Shown here: piece by piece, positions 7,290-15,061 of the stretch | Layout of the letters: each line of letters starts with the position of its first letter | How positions within the stretch are numbered: the first letter of the stretch is position 1 | NCBI GenBank assembly: GCA_016929135.1 | Contig: JAFGJK010000060.1 | Span: 1 to 36,581, forward strand | Source of the DNA: Spirochaetota bacterium | GTDB lineage: Bacteria > Spirochaetota > UBA4802 > UBA5550 | DNA length: 36,581 nucleotides | Direction of reading: 5' to 3' | Notes under the pieces: model-generated | Database searches by the model: none | What the model was told of the DNA's origin: nothing | What the model saw: only the letters and a program-made list of their open reading frames with translations | Position numbers and translations under genes: made by a program

Positions 7290-7895
7290 ATGACGCTGAA
7301 AGACCGTATCATCGACGAAGCCCTGAGGCTCTTTTCCGTCAAGGGGTACGCCAACACCTCCACAATGGAGATCATCACCGCAGCCGGGACGTCGAAGGGC
7401 GGCTTCTACAACCACTTCAAGACGAAGGAGGAGCTCTTCACCACCGTCCTCTCAAGGGCACGGAAGATATGGCGCGAGAAAAACCTGACCGGTTTGGAGG
7501 AGAGGTCGCATCCGCTGGAGCGGCTGCAGCTGCTCCTGGAGAACTACCGCGACCGCTACCTCACCGACGCCCACACCTTCCCCGGCGGGTGCATCTTCGT
7601 CACCTTCGCGGTGGAGCTGGCGGGCCAGAACCCGGCGCTGGCCGCCCAGGTGAACGAGGGCTTCGTCAGGCTCAGGCGCATGATCCAGCGCCTCCTGGAC
7701 GAGGGTAAGGAGGCGGGACTCGTGATACCCGAGGCGGACACTGCCCGGGTGACCGAGATCGTATTTTCCGGCCTCCTGGGGGCCTGCGTGGTGTACAATC
7801 TCGATCATTCCCGTGAGAACCTGGGGGCGACCATAGACTCCCTTATCAGGTCCCTCCAGGATGTAGGCGTCTCAGTAGAGCCGGCGTCTCAGTAG
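7290..7895 (+). CDS. TetR-family transcriptional regulator (NemR-like)
   Basis: 201 residues from ATG 7290 with GAGG 5 bases upstream. The N-terminal helix-turn-helix is clear: IIDEALRLFSVKGYANTSTM, then IITAAGTSKGGFYNHFKTKEELF (28-50). The ligand domain carries FPGGCIFVTFAVEL (97-110). This PGGC motif and the position of Cys101 recall NemR, where a cysteine at a similar place senses reactive electrophiles; the match is by eye. The gene leads a plus-strand unit with an acryloyl-CoA reductase-like gene and an enoyl-CoA hydratase. The palindrome at 7247-7260 is the likely self-operator. The last residues and the stop codon lie inside a 17-bp tandem repeat, so repeat-number changes would alter the C-terminus. 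Confidence 0.9.
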   Translation: MTLKDRIIDEALRLFSVKGYANTSTMEIITAAGTSKGGFYNHFKTKEELFTTVLSRARKIWREKNLTGLEERSHPLERLQLLLENYRDRYLTDAHTFPGGCIFVTFAVELAGQNPALAAQVNEGFVRLRRMIQRLLDEGKEAGLVIPEADTARVTEIVFSGLLGACVVYNLDHSRENLGATIDSLIRSLQDVGVSVEPASQ

Positions 7896-7950
7896 AGCCG
7901 GCGTCCCGGTAAGGCCGGCGTCCCGGTAAGGCCGGCGTCCCTGCAGCAGT
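7866..7950 (+). repeat. 17-bp tandem repeat (4 full copies plus a partial) across the tetR stop codon
   Basis: Two identical copies of GGCGTCTCAGTAGAGCC (7866-7882, 7883-7899) are followed by two identical copies of the variant GGCGTCCCGGTAAGGCC (7900-7916, 7917-7933) and a degenerate fifth unit beginning GGCGTCCC. The tetR stop TAG is in the second copy. Because 17 is not a multiple of three, each copy shifts the frame. Confidence 0.92.
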
Positions 7951-8081
7951 CTTGAGGCGATGGTTTCCGAGAGGATTATGAAACCCGCCATGCCGACGCC
8001 GCGGAGACCGACTGTACCGGAGACGATACCATTGTTGCTCGACCAGTATAGCCTAACACACATATACTAGGAGGATTGATC

Positions 8082-9089
8082 ATGGAACAGAAGAAGTTCA
8101 AGGCCCTGGTGGTCCGGGAAAAGGGGGACAATGAATTCGAGCGGAAGATAGAGGTTCGCACCACCGACGATCTCCCCGCCGGCGACCTCCTTGTGGAGGT
8201 GCACTACTCGTCGCTTAACTACAAGGACATGCTCTCCGCCACGGGAAACCGCGGCGTAACGAAGCAGTATCCGCACACGCCGGGGATCGACGCGGCAGGA
8301 ACCGTCGTATCGTGCGGCGACGGCTCCTTCAAACTGGGGGACGAGGTGATCGTCACGAGCTACGATTTGGGCATGAATACCTCCGGGGGTTTCGGCCAGT
8401 ACATTCGGGTACCCGCGGCCTGGGCGGTGCCGAAGCCTGCGGGGCTGACGCTCCGTGAAAGCATGATCTACGGCACCGCCGGTCTAACCGCCGGGCTCTC
8501 GCTGCACCGCCTGCTGGGCTGGATCGGGGGCCCCGGGCGAGGCGATATTCTCGTCACCGGCGCGGCCGGAGGCGTGGGGAGCACGGCGGTCTCCATCCTC
8601 TCCCATCTTGGCTATTCGGTCGCTGCGCTCCAGGGACCGGCGGACGCCTCGGACCTGTTGAAAAAATGCGGTGCAAAGAAGATTCTCTCTCCGGAAGAGG
8701 CCGCCGACGTGGCCGCCCGGCCGCTCCTGAAGGACCGCTTCGCCGGCTGCATCGACACGGTGGGCGGCCCGGTGCTGACCTTCGCGATCAAATCCACCAT
8801 GGCCGGGGGCGCCGTCACCTGCTGCGGCAACGTGATAACCCCGGACATCGCCCTTACCGTGTACCCCTTCATATTGCGAGGCATTTCCCTCTTCGGCATC
8901 GATTCGCAGAACTGCCCCATGCCTCTGCGCAGGGAGGTGTGGCACAAGCTCGCAGGCGAGTGGAAATTCCCCTGGCTCGCCGATCTGGCGGGGGAGATCG
9001 ACCTGGAGGGCCTGGAGGAGGAATTCTCCGTCATGAAGGCCGGCAGGCACCGGGGAAGAAGCGTGGTCTCCATGAAGGACCGACCATAA
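8082..9089 (+). CDS. acuI: Acryloyl-CoA reductase-like zinc-independent MDR protein (AcuI/YhdH family)
   Basis: 335 residues from ATG 8082, with AGGAGG 7 bases upstream; a TTG two codons earlier is less likely. It is a medium-chain dehydrogenase/reductase of the YhdH/YhfP type. N-terminal features include VHYSSLNYKDMLSATG and PHTPGIDAAGTV. The nucleotide-binding site is DILVTGAAGGVGSTAVSIL, preceded by IYGTAGLTAGLSL, the hallmark of this subgroup. No structural zinc cysteines are seen. AcuI enzymes reduce acryloyl-CoA to propionyl-CoA with NADPH, removing a toxic electrophile. The gene lies between a NemR-like TetR and a two-glutamate enoyl-CoA hydratase, which supports that role. Length is normal for the family (about 325-335). 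Substrate is inferred; crotonyl-type substrates cannot be excluded. Confidence 0.85.
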   Translation: MEQKKFKALVVREKGDNEFERKIEVRTTDDLPAGDLLVEVHYSSLNYKDMLSATGNRGVTKQYPHTPGIDAAGTVVSCGDGSFKLGDEVIVTSYDLGMNTSGGFGQYIRVPAAWAVPKPAGLTLRESMIYGTAGLTAGLSLHRLLGWIGGPGRGDILVTGAAGGVGSTAVSILSHLGYSVAALQGPADASDLLKKCGAKKILSPEEAADVAARPLLKDRFAGCIDTVGGPVLTFAIKSTMAGGAVTCCGNVITPDIALTVYPFILRGISLFGIDSQNCPMPLRREVWHKLAGEWKFPWLADLAGEIDLEGLEEEFSVMKAGRHRGRSVVSMKDRP

Positions 9090-9161
9090 GGACATCCGGG
9101 CCCGGAGGGACGCGAGCGGTTACCCCCGGGCCCGAGGCAATCCACAGCGGGAGGGGACAAC

Positions 9162-9974
9162 ATGATCGACGGAAACATCATCCTTGAGCGAAAAGACGGC
9201 ATCGCGGTGGTCACCCTGGACCGCCCGGACCGGCACCACTCCTTCAACGACAGGATGTTCGATCTCATGGAGGAGATCACCGCAGATTTGCGGGGGTCGC
9301 TCCCCCGGGCGGTGGTCATCACGGGAAGCGGCGCGAGATCCTTCAGCGCCGGCTTCGACGTCCAGTTGGACAACCCGATGATGAAGCGGCTCATCGACGC
9401 AGTGACCACGAAGAATGAAGCCCTGGCAAGGGAGTCAATAGTGAGGATCCACGAGGTCATGGACGCCTTCACATCGCTTCCGGTGCCGATCATCGCCGCA
9501 CTGAACGGGAACGCCTTCGGAGGCGGGGCGGAGCTGGCGGTGCGATGCGACCTGCGCGTCATGGCGAGGAACGCCGTGATCTGCTTTTCCGAGGTGACCC
9601 TCGGGCTCATGCCGGACCACGGCGGCGGCGCCGCCCTGCCGCGCCTGGTGGGAGCCTCCCGGGCCGCGGACCTGATACTCACGGCGCGACGGGTGGGTGC
9701 CGAGGAGGCCCTGGCGATGGGGCTCGCGAACAGGATATGCGAAAGCGGCTATGCCCTCGGGGAGGCCCTGGCGACGGCCCGGCTCATCGCCGACAACGGG
9801 CCGAGGGCGGTTCGCCACGCACTGGAGCTCATTCGTGGAAGCAGGAACCGCACCTACGAGGAGTCTCTGGCCGAGGAGGTAGACCGCGCGGCGTCCCTCA
9901 TCGCATCGGGCGAGTGCATCCACGGCGTATCCGCCTTCCTGGAGAAGAGGAGGCCGTCGTTCCCCGACATATGA
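9162..9974 (+). CDS. Enoyl-CoA hydratase/isomerase family protein
   Basis: 270 residues from ATG 9162 after GGGAGGGGACAAC. Crotonase features are complete: oxyanion segment SFSAGFDVQL (60-69), GNAFGGGAELAVRCD (116-130) with Glu124, and FSEVTLGLMPDHGGG (142-156) with Glu144. Both catalytic glutamates of hydratases are therefore present, unlike the paralogue at 4623-5339. The enzyme adds water across the double bond of enoyl-CoA esters in the cytoplasm. It is 72 bases downstream of the AcuI-like gene and probably co-transcribed with it and tetR. In that setting it might hydrate acryloyl-CoA to 3-hydroxypropionyl-CoA, as AcuH does, or serve ordinary beta-oxidation. Confidence 0.88.
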   Translation: MIDGNIILERKDGIAVVTLDRPDRHHSFNDRMFDLMEEITADLRGSLPRAVVITGSGARSFSAGFDVQLDNPMMKRLIDAVTTKNEALARESIVRIHEVMDAFTSLPVPIIAALNGNAFGGGAELAVRCDLRVMARNAVICFSEVTLGLMPDHGGGAALPRLVGASRAADLILTARRVGAEEALAMGLANRICESGYALGEALATARLIADNGPRAVRHALELIRGSRNRTYEESLAEEVDRAASLIASGECIHGVSAFLEKRRPSFPDI

Positions 9975-10041
9975 CGAGGGGACAAAACCTCGATTCTCCC
10001 CGCACGGGAGGATTATCTGCGCATACAGCCCCATTAATAGA

Positions 10042-10066
10042 GAAAACCCCGCGATAGCGGGGCTTT
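10042..10066. terminator. Bidirectional hairpin terminator between ECH gene and tRNA-Lys
   Basis: A 6-bp CCCCGC/GCGGGG stem with a GATA loop (10047-10062) is flanked by A4 on the left and CTTTC on the right. On the minus strand it is followed by TTTTC and would end tRNA-Lys; on the plus strand it follows the hydratase gene by about 70 bases. Confidence 0.75.
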
Positions 10067-10092
10067 CATGTAAACACGGGCCAACCAGTAAG

Positions 10093-10165
10093 TGGGTTGC
10101 CCGAGACTCGAACTCGGAACCAACTGATTAAGAGTCAGCTGCTCTACCTATTGAGCTAGCAACCC
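10093..10165 (-). tRNA. tRNA-Lys, anticodon CTT
   Basis: Read on the minus strand, 73 bases fold as a cloverleaf. The acceptor stem is GGGTTGC/GCAACCC with discriminator A, the D stem GCTC/GAGC, the anticodon stem GCTGA/TCAGT with loop CTCTTAA (anticodon CTT), and the T stem CCGAG/CTCGG with loop TTCGAGT. The 3' CCA is not encoded; CTT follows the discriminator. It is a single tRNA gene between two protein genes on the other strand. Confidence 0.96.
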
Positions 10166-10186
10166 GTGTTCCCTACGGCAGATTGC

Positions 10187-10215
10187 ACACTATTCAGGCC
10201 CCCCACCGGTGTCAA
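10187..10215 (-). promoter_or_regulatory. Predicted promoter of tRNA-Lys
   Basis: TTGACA on the minus strand (10215-10210) is a consensus -35. After 17 bases comes TAGTGT (10192-10187), a weak -10. The spacing puts the start about 15-20 bases before the tRNA 5' end. A C-rich discriminator-like region lies between. Confidence 0.5.
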
Positions 10216-10301
10216 GTTTTTTTACCAAAATAGGGATAATATGGCGGCCACAACGCTCCGACAATGAATCCATCATTCCACAGTTCAATAACGGATCACC
10301 C

Positions 10302-11237
10302 ATGGAGCCAGGACACAGGAACGTACTCGTCATCGCCGACATCGAGGGGAGCTCCGGATGCTTCGATTATGAATCATCGCGCTTCATGACCCCCGGATGG
10401 CCCGGCGCCTGCCTCGCCATGACCCGAGATGCCGATGCCGTCGTCCGGGCCCTCCTTTCGGCCGGCGCGACCGGTGTCATGGTGAAGGACTTTCACCGGA
10501 CCGGCTACAACATCCTTCCCGAGGGACTGGCTCCCCGGGCGCGACTGGTGTCGGGCTACCGGAACGGGGTCGTCCCCGGCATCGGTGACCCCGGCGGCGC
10601 CACGGCGCTCGTCATGATCGGGATGCACGCCCCCTCGGGGAGCGCGGGCTTTCTGGCTCACACCTTGACCTCCCGAATCGCCAGGCTGGAGGTGAACGGC
10701 AGACTCCTCTCGGAGGCGGAGCTCTTCAGCGCCGCCCTGGCCCCCCAGGGCGTACGGCCGGTATTCTTTTCCGGGTGTCCCCTGGCCTGCCGGCACGCCG
10801 AAGATGCGCTTCCCGGCATCCGGGTGTTCCCCATCGACAAGTCCGCCGGCAGGGAGGCCTTCGGCGCCGACGCGTGGCGCCGGGATCTCGCCGATGCGGC
10901 CGCCGCCGCCCTCTCGGGACCGGGTGCCGATCCTCACGACCCGCCGGGCCCCTTCTCGGCGGTGCTCACCATGAGGGACGGCGTGGCGGCGGCACGGGCC
11001 ATGGCCTCCCGGTGGGGAGTCAGGCACGAGTCAGGCAGGATATACATCGTCACGGAGCGGCTCAATGACCTCTACCTGACCCTCATCAGGCTCTGCTACC
11101 TCACGCCGCTTCTGGAGAGGGTTCTCCCGGCGGGACTCATCCTGTACCACCTGTACGGGATTTTGGGACGCTCATGGGTACGGCGGCGTCTGAAAAGAGA
11201 TCGACCGCCCTTCGCGCCGGCCGCCGTCAGATCTTGA
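10302..11237 (+). CDS. M55-family (DppA-like) metallopeptidase
   Basis: 311 residues from ATG 10302; a GTG earlier in the frame overlaps the tRNA promoter and is unlikely. The ribosome site is weak. DppA D-aminopeptidases bind two zinc ions through an Asp, two Glu and two His residues. All five appear in order: IADIEGSSG (Asp13, Glu15), VKDFHR (His65), IGMHAPS (His109) and RLLSEAEL (Glu138). Family neighbours such as LVSGYRNG and a late FFSGCPLACRHAE also fit. These enzymes release D-amino acids from short peptides, often of cell-wall origin. After residue 260 there is an added tail with hydrophobic stretches and a basic end (RRRLKRDRPP), which may attach it to the membrane. It overlaps the convergent gene at 11227 by 11 bases. 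Confidence 0.83.
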   Translation: MEPGHRNVLVIADIEGSSGCFDYESSRFMTPGWPGACLAMTRDADAVVRALLSAGATGVMVKDFHRTGYNILPEGLAPRARLVSGYRNGVVPGIGDPGGATALVMIGMHAPSGSAGFLAHTLTSRIARLEVNGRLLSEAELFSAALAPQGVRPVFFSGCPLACRHAEDALPGIRVFPIDKSAGREAFGADAWRRDLADAAAAALSGPGADPHDPPGPFSAVLTMRDGVAAARAMASRWGVRHESGRIYIVTERLNDLYLTLIRLCYLTPLLERVLPAGLILYHLYGILGRSWVRRRLKRDRPPFAPAAVRS

Positions 11238-13440
11238 AATCCGTCACCAGGTCGAAGGAGGTGATGAACTGGGAATTGGAATACCGGTCCTTCGTCTTCA
11301 GATAGATGTAATAGTACCAGCGGTGCTTCAGCGAGAGCCGCAGCTCTTCGGTGATCTTCACCGAAAGCTTGTTCGTCAGCTCGTTCCTCAGGTAGTCCTG
11401 ATCGGTGGACCCCCCGCCGCCGCCGATCACCGAGATGAAGGAGTCGTAGTTCAGTGTGTAGTTGAAGTACTTGAGGAAATCGTAGGTCACCTTCAGCGAG
11501 AACTCGAAACCGAAATCGAAGGGCTCCACAGGGTCGTTCACCGGCTTCTCATAACCGAAACCGGCCTTCCCCGAGAAGTGGGCCGTCTGCAGGTTCGCCC
11601 CCAGGGTCTGGCGCAGCGTCGTCGGCCGCAGCATGCGGCGGAAATCCCTGTACTGCTGTATGTTCTCCAGCGTCGACAGGTCCGCCGGGAGCGACGATGC
11701 CCCCCTGACACTGGAGACCACCGTCTCCGCCATGAGCTTGTGGTAGGGGCTCACCATGCTCCCCAGGTTCAGGGTATAGAAGAGCGTCCCCCTGAGCAGG
11801 TTGTTCTGCAGCGTCTCGTTCTGCCTGCTGTAGTTGATGTAGGGGGTGAAGACCAGCTTGTGAAGGCTGTTGTAGAGGGTGGTCTCCACCTGCCCCTCCA
11901 CTCCCCACTTGTAGTACGATTCGTCCGGCTCCCCCACCGGCACCGTCATGTCCCTGGTGTGCCGTATGGTGGAATTGTCGTAGAAGAGCGAGAGCGAGAT
12001 ATCCGTGAAGAGGCGAAAGCGGTTTTCCAGGTACCGGTAGTCGTCCCTCAGGATCGCCCGGTCGCCGAAGACGTCGCTCCAGATGGCCTCGGGGAGCGTC
12101 TCCCAGGTGTTGCGATAGGGGACATCCCTCCCCAGGGCCTTCCGTATCGCCTCGTAGCCGGTCTGCGTGGAGACGATTCCGTAGTTCCGTTTCGGGATCA
12201 CGTCGTATCCCTGCACCTTGTTGTCTCCGGAGAGGCCGCTGACGGCAAAGCCCTCCAGCTTCCCCCGCACGGCCAGAAGATCGCTCCCCTTGATGCGGTA
12301 GCGGTAGATCGTGTAGTTGTCGCTCACCGAGGAGAGGACGTCCACATACGAGATCTTCCCCTCCCTCCGCAGCGGCGCCACCGCGTCCCTGCCGAGCAGC
12401 GCGATCTCGTCCCGGTACCGGTGCCTGAGGAGATTGGCCACGCGCTGGCTGTCCATCTCCAGCGCCTTGCCGGGAAGCTCGACGACCGATTCTTCCGATT
12501 CCTGGAGGAACTGCTTTTTCCATAGGGATATCCGGCGAATGAAATTCCTGTATCCCTGGGAATCCGTCTGGTGATAGGCCGGCTGCCGGAAGCTCATGTC
12601 CCTCACGGCGACGCCATCGTCCGACAGGGATAGGGACATGACGCAGTAGCCCCTGTCGGGCGGGACCGTGACGATGGACCGCCCGTCGGCCGTGTCGATC
12701 TTCACCACCTGCCCCCCCAGGGCCAGCCCCTTGTTGTCACCCCCGGTCACCACCAGGTCGATATCACTGAACCGGTTGAGCAGCGCCATGTTCTCGTCGT
12801 ACTCGAGTCCCGAGAGGAGGATGATGCGGGAGACCTTCTTCTCCTTCAACTCGTCGATGATTTTACCGAGTACCGCGGTCTCGTCCCCCAGCCCGATCCC
12901 GAAAAGCTTCTGCTCCGCCACGTCGATGAGCGCCTTCTTCGAGGAGAGGCCCACAAAGGCCACCTGCCCGGTCCTGGTCGGTTCCACGATGTAGGGATTG
13001 AAGACGGGAGCGCCCGCACGCACGATATTTGCGCTCAGGAGCTTCGTGGAACCCTCCCTCTGCAGAAATTCTAGGCTCTCCACGCCGAGCCGCAGGTCCG
13101 AGGAGGAGACGAGGCTCGTCCTGCAGTTCATGTAATTGAAAAAATCCATCACCGGGGCGCCGTAATAAAACCGGGAGATGAGGCCGGGATAGAAGGCGTT
13201 GCCCAGGTCGAGGAAAAGCGGCCCCCCCCTCCCCTGCTCGTACAGCAGCGACTGCCCCATGAGTATCATCGGGTCCGTCTTCTCCTGATGGTCCAGGTCC
13301 ATATTGAACCGGCCCTCCAGGTTCGAGGTGAAGAGGATGTTCAGGGTCTCCTGGGCGTGCGCCCCGGTCATGGCGTCCGGTACGACCAGGGCCACAGCCG
13401 CCACTGCGGAGGCCACGATGCCTGCTATGCGCCTATTCAT
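11227..13440 (-). CDS. UshA-like 5'-nucleotidase pseudoenzyme fused to an outer-membrane beta-barrel
   Basis: 737 residues from ATG 13440 with a Sec signal peptide (cleavage near AHA-Q30). Residues 32-245 follow the 5'-nucleotidase/calcineurin-like pattern and 315-445 the 5'-nucleotidase C-terminal domain. From about 470 to 737 the sequence becomes alternating, aromatic and Arg/Asp rich, as in a transmembrane barrel, and ends FDLVTDFKI. The metal ligands of UshA are lost: the usual TNDxHG reads TSNLEG (Asn40, Glu42), GD reads GN (Asn81), GNHE reads SSSD (112-115), SHxG reads SGLE (Gly211) and GGHxH/Q reads GGDNK (Asp235, Lys237). It should not hydrolyse nucleotides. It lies 36 bases after a coiled-coil lipoprotein gene and is likely in its operon. 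Domain limits are by eye; the barrel is inferred. Confidence 0.75.
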   Translation of the reverse strand: MNRRIAGIVASAVAAVALVVPDAMTGAHAQETLNILFTSNLEGRFNMDLDHQEKTDPMILMGQSLLYEQGRGGPLFLDLGNAFYPGLISRFYYGAPVMDFFNYMNCRTSLVSSSDLRLGVESLEFLQREGSTKLLSANIVRAGAPVFNPYIVEPTRTGQVAFVGLSSKKALIDVAEQKLFGIGLGDETAVLGKIIDELKEKKVSRIILLSGLEYDENMALLNRFSDIDLVVTGGDNKGLALGGQVVKIDTADGRSIVTVPPDRGYCVMSLSLSDDGVAVRDMSFRQPAYHQTDSQGYRNFIRRISLWKKQFLQESEESVVELPGKALEMDSQRVANLLRHRYRDEIALLGRDAVAPLRREGKISYVDVLSSVSDNYTIYRYRIKGSDLLAVRGKLEGFAVSGLSGDNKVQGYDVIPKRNYGIVSTQTGYEAIRKALGRDVPYRNTWETLPEAIWSDVFGDRAILRDDYRYLENRFRLFTDISLSLFYDNSTIRHTRDMTVPVGEPDESYYKWGVEGQVETTLYNSLHKLVFTPYINYSRQNETLQNNLLRGTLFYTLNLGSMVSPYHKLMAETVVSSVRGASSLPADLSTLENIQQYRDFRRMLRPTTLRQTLGANLQTAHFSGKAGFGYEKPVNDPVEPFDFGFEFSLKVTYDFLKYFNYTLNYDSFISVIGGGGGSTDQDYLRNELTNKLSVKITEELRLSLKHRWYYYIYLKTKDRYSNSQFITSFDLVTDFKI

Positions 13441-13476
13441 GGTTTCGGTTCACCCGCAATCGCGGCGTCACGGAAC

Positions 13477-14262
13477 TCATTTCGTCAGTTTCTTCATCCT
13501 GTCCTGGCAGTCCTCGATGTCCCTGGTGAGCTCGTCGATCTTCCTGTCCAGCGTCTCGATGCGGGTCCTCTGATCCCGGAGCGTCCGCTCCTTGTCCTCC
13601 AGGGATTTGTTCAGTTCCCCCAGGGCCCCCTGCGCATCCTGCTGTTTCTTAGTACAATCGGCAAGGGCCTCCTCCCTGTCCCGCAGGGTGTTCCCCAGCG
13701 AATCGAGCCGTTCTCCACACTGCCCCTCCGATCGCTTCGCCTCCTCGAGCTTCGTGCCAAGGTCGGCCACCCTTTCATTCAGGGCGGCGATGGATTTCTG
13801 CGCATCGGCGAGCTTTCGGGTGATATCCCCCTCCCGTCGCTCGGCCTCCTCCTTCATCTCCTGCTGCTGACCCAGAAGATCCTTCTCCCGCCGCTCGGCC
13901 TGCGCGGTGACGGCGTTCAGCCGGGACTTGAGGTCCCGTTCCAGCTTCTTCATCTCATCGTCAAGCTGGTCAAGCTTCTGCCGGTTCTCCTTCTCCATTC
14001 GTGCATAATCATCTTTCAGGTCCTCGATGATGTCCTTCTGCTGCTGCACCTGCTGCCGGTACTGGGCGTTCTCGCTCTCGATGACGCCGTTCCTCCGCTC
14101 GATGAGCTCTATCCTTTTTTTCAGGACATGGTTCTCCGATCTGAACTTCTCGTAATCCTTATTGTTCGTGAGCATCTCGGTGGTCCGGCAGGAGCCCCCC
14201 CACAGAAGCGCACAGGCCGCAAGAAGGCCCGAAATGACAATTTTTATCTTCACGCTGTTCAT
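13477..14262 (-). CDS. Coiled-coil predicted lipoprotein
   Basis: 261 residues from ATG 14262. The signal peptide ends in a lipobox at Cys25 (WGGSC). From residue 35 to the C-terminus the sequence is an almost unbroken coiled coil, with heptads of Leu/Ile among Glu, Lys, Arg, Gln and Asp. About 220 helical residues could span roughly 30 nm, enough to bridge the periplasm. No ribosome site precedes the ATG, and the predicted promoter puts the transcript start about 3 bases upstream, so the mRNA may be leaderless. It is the first gene of the operon with the pseudoenzyme barrel and is divergent from exbB-exbD-tonB. A structural or tethering role is inferred. Confidence 0.8.
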   Translation of the reverse strand: MNSVKIKIVISGLLAACALLWGGSCRTTEMLTNNKDYEKFRSENHVLKKRIELIERRNGVIESENAQYRQQVQQQKDIIEDLKDDYARMEKENRQKLDQLDDEMKKLERDLKSRLNAVTAQAERREKDLLGQQQEMKEEAERREGDITRKLADAQKSIAALNERVADLGTKLEEAKRSEGQCGERLDSLGNTLRDREEALADCTKKQQDAQGALGELNKSLEDKERTLRDQRTRIETLDRKIDELTRDIEDCQDRMKKLTK

Positions 14263-14271
14263 GGCGGTACA

Positions 14272-14301
14272 GTCATAGGACGAAACGAAATCCCCAGTCA
14301 A
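14272..14301 (-). promoter_or_regulatory. Predicted promoter of the coiled-coil lipoprotein gene
   Basis: TTGACT (14301-14296) and TATGAC (14277-14272) on the minus strand are separated by 18 bases. Initiation about 7 bases later falls near 14265, three bases before the chosen ATG. On the plus strand another TTGACA occurs at 14338-14343 and may be the -35 of exbB, but no good -10 follows at normal spacing. Confidence 0.5.
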
Positions 14302-14418
14302 CAATTATTTGATGTTTGTCGTCCCGATTTTTTTTTATTGACAAATGGGGGAGTGTATATGCGTAACAATTCTGTCTTAAAATTATCTTCCTTTAATAAA
14401 ACCAATCAGGGAACGATC

Positions 14419-15045
14419 ATGATACCACTGGCTCTTGTCGATTACGGAGAATCCTTCATTTTCATTGTACTGCTCATCGCCAGCATCGTGGCGCTTGCGG
14501 TCTTCCTGGAGCGCACCATCGTCTACAAGCGCGAGACATCGAAAAAGACCTCGCATTTCATCCGTGAGCTGGTTACGGGTCTCCGGAAGCCCGATTTCGA
14601 CGAGGTCCGGGCGCTGGTCCAGGTGAGCGAAACCTCGATCTACAGCAGGTTCGCGCAGTTTTTCCTTGAGAACTCGCACTCCCAGGAGGGTATCACCGAC
14701 CTTATGGAGGGGAAGATCATCGAGGAGAAGATCCAGCTGGAAAAGCGGCTCCCGATCCTCAACACCCTGGGGAACAACGCCCCCTTCATCGGACTCCTGG
14801 GAACGGTCCTCGGCGTCATCAAGGCCTTCCACGGCCTGGGGACCCTGGGGAACACCGGCGCCGAGGTGGTGATGCGGAGCATCTCATCGGCGCTGCTGGC
14901 CACCGCGGCGGGGCTCTTCGTGGCCATCCCCGTGGTCATGGCGAACAACTACTTTACCCGGAAGGTGAAGGTGATCCTCCAGAACATGGAGATGCTCACG
15001 AAGGAATTCACCGCGTGCCTGATCTCTTCAAGGAAGGGACGCTGA
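14419..15045 (+). CDS. exbB: ExbB/TolQ/MotA-family proton channel protein
   Basis: 208 residues from ATG 14419 (AGGGA 7 bases upstream). An in-frame ATG at 14359, with GGGGGAG before it, would add 20 residues, but those codons are AT-rich and lack TolQ character. One transmembrane helix is at residues 10-30, and two more carry the family signature NAPFIGLLGTVLGVIKAF and ALLATAAGLFVAIPVVM. The conserved threonines in GLLGT and LLAT, which line the proton path in ExbB, are present. Five ExbB and two ExbD subunits form the inner-membrane motor that drives TonB. It is followed by exbD after 16 bases and tonB after another 15, so one operon is clear. Confidence 0.92.
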   Translation: MIPLALVDYGESFIFIVLLIASIVALAVFLERTIVYKRETSKKTSHFIRELVTGLRKPDFDEVRALVQVSETSIYSRFAQFFLENSHSQEGITDLMEGKIIEEKIQLEKRLPILNTLGNNAPFIGLLGTVLGVIKAFHGLGTLGNTGAEVVMRSISSALLATAAGLFVAIPVVMANNYFTRKVKVILQNMEMLTKEFTACLISSRKGR

Positions 15046-15061
15046 CCGGTACGGAGGAACC

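Noticed and set aside
7866..7950. Possible CRISPR array
   Set aside because: The 17-bp units are directly adjacent without spacers and no cas gene is present.
10093..10165. tRNA-Lys as an integration site of a mobile element
   Set aside because: No integrase, no direct repeat of the tRNA 3' end and ordinary genes on both sides.
14338..14360. Promoter for exbB with TTGACA at 14338
   Set aside because: The -35 is good, but no acceptable -10 occurs at 15-19 bases, so I did not list it as a feature.
13288..14418. Long plus-strand open frame in front of exbB
   Set aside because: It is open only because it lies antisense to the coiled-coil lipoprotein; its product is low in complexity and exbB has its own start.
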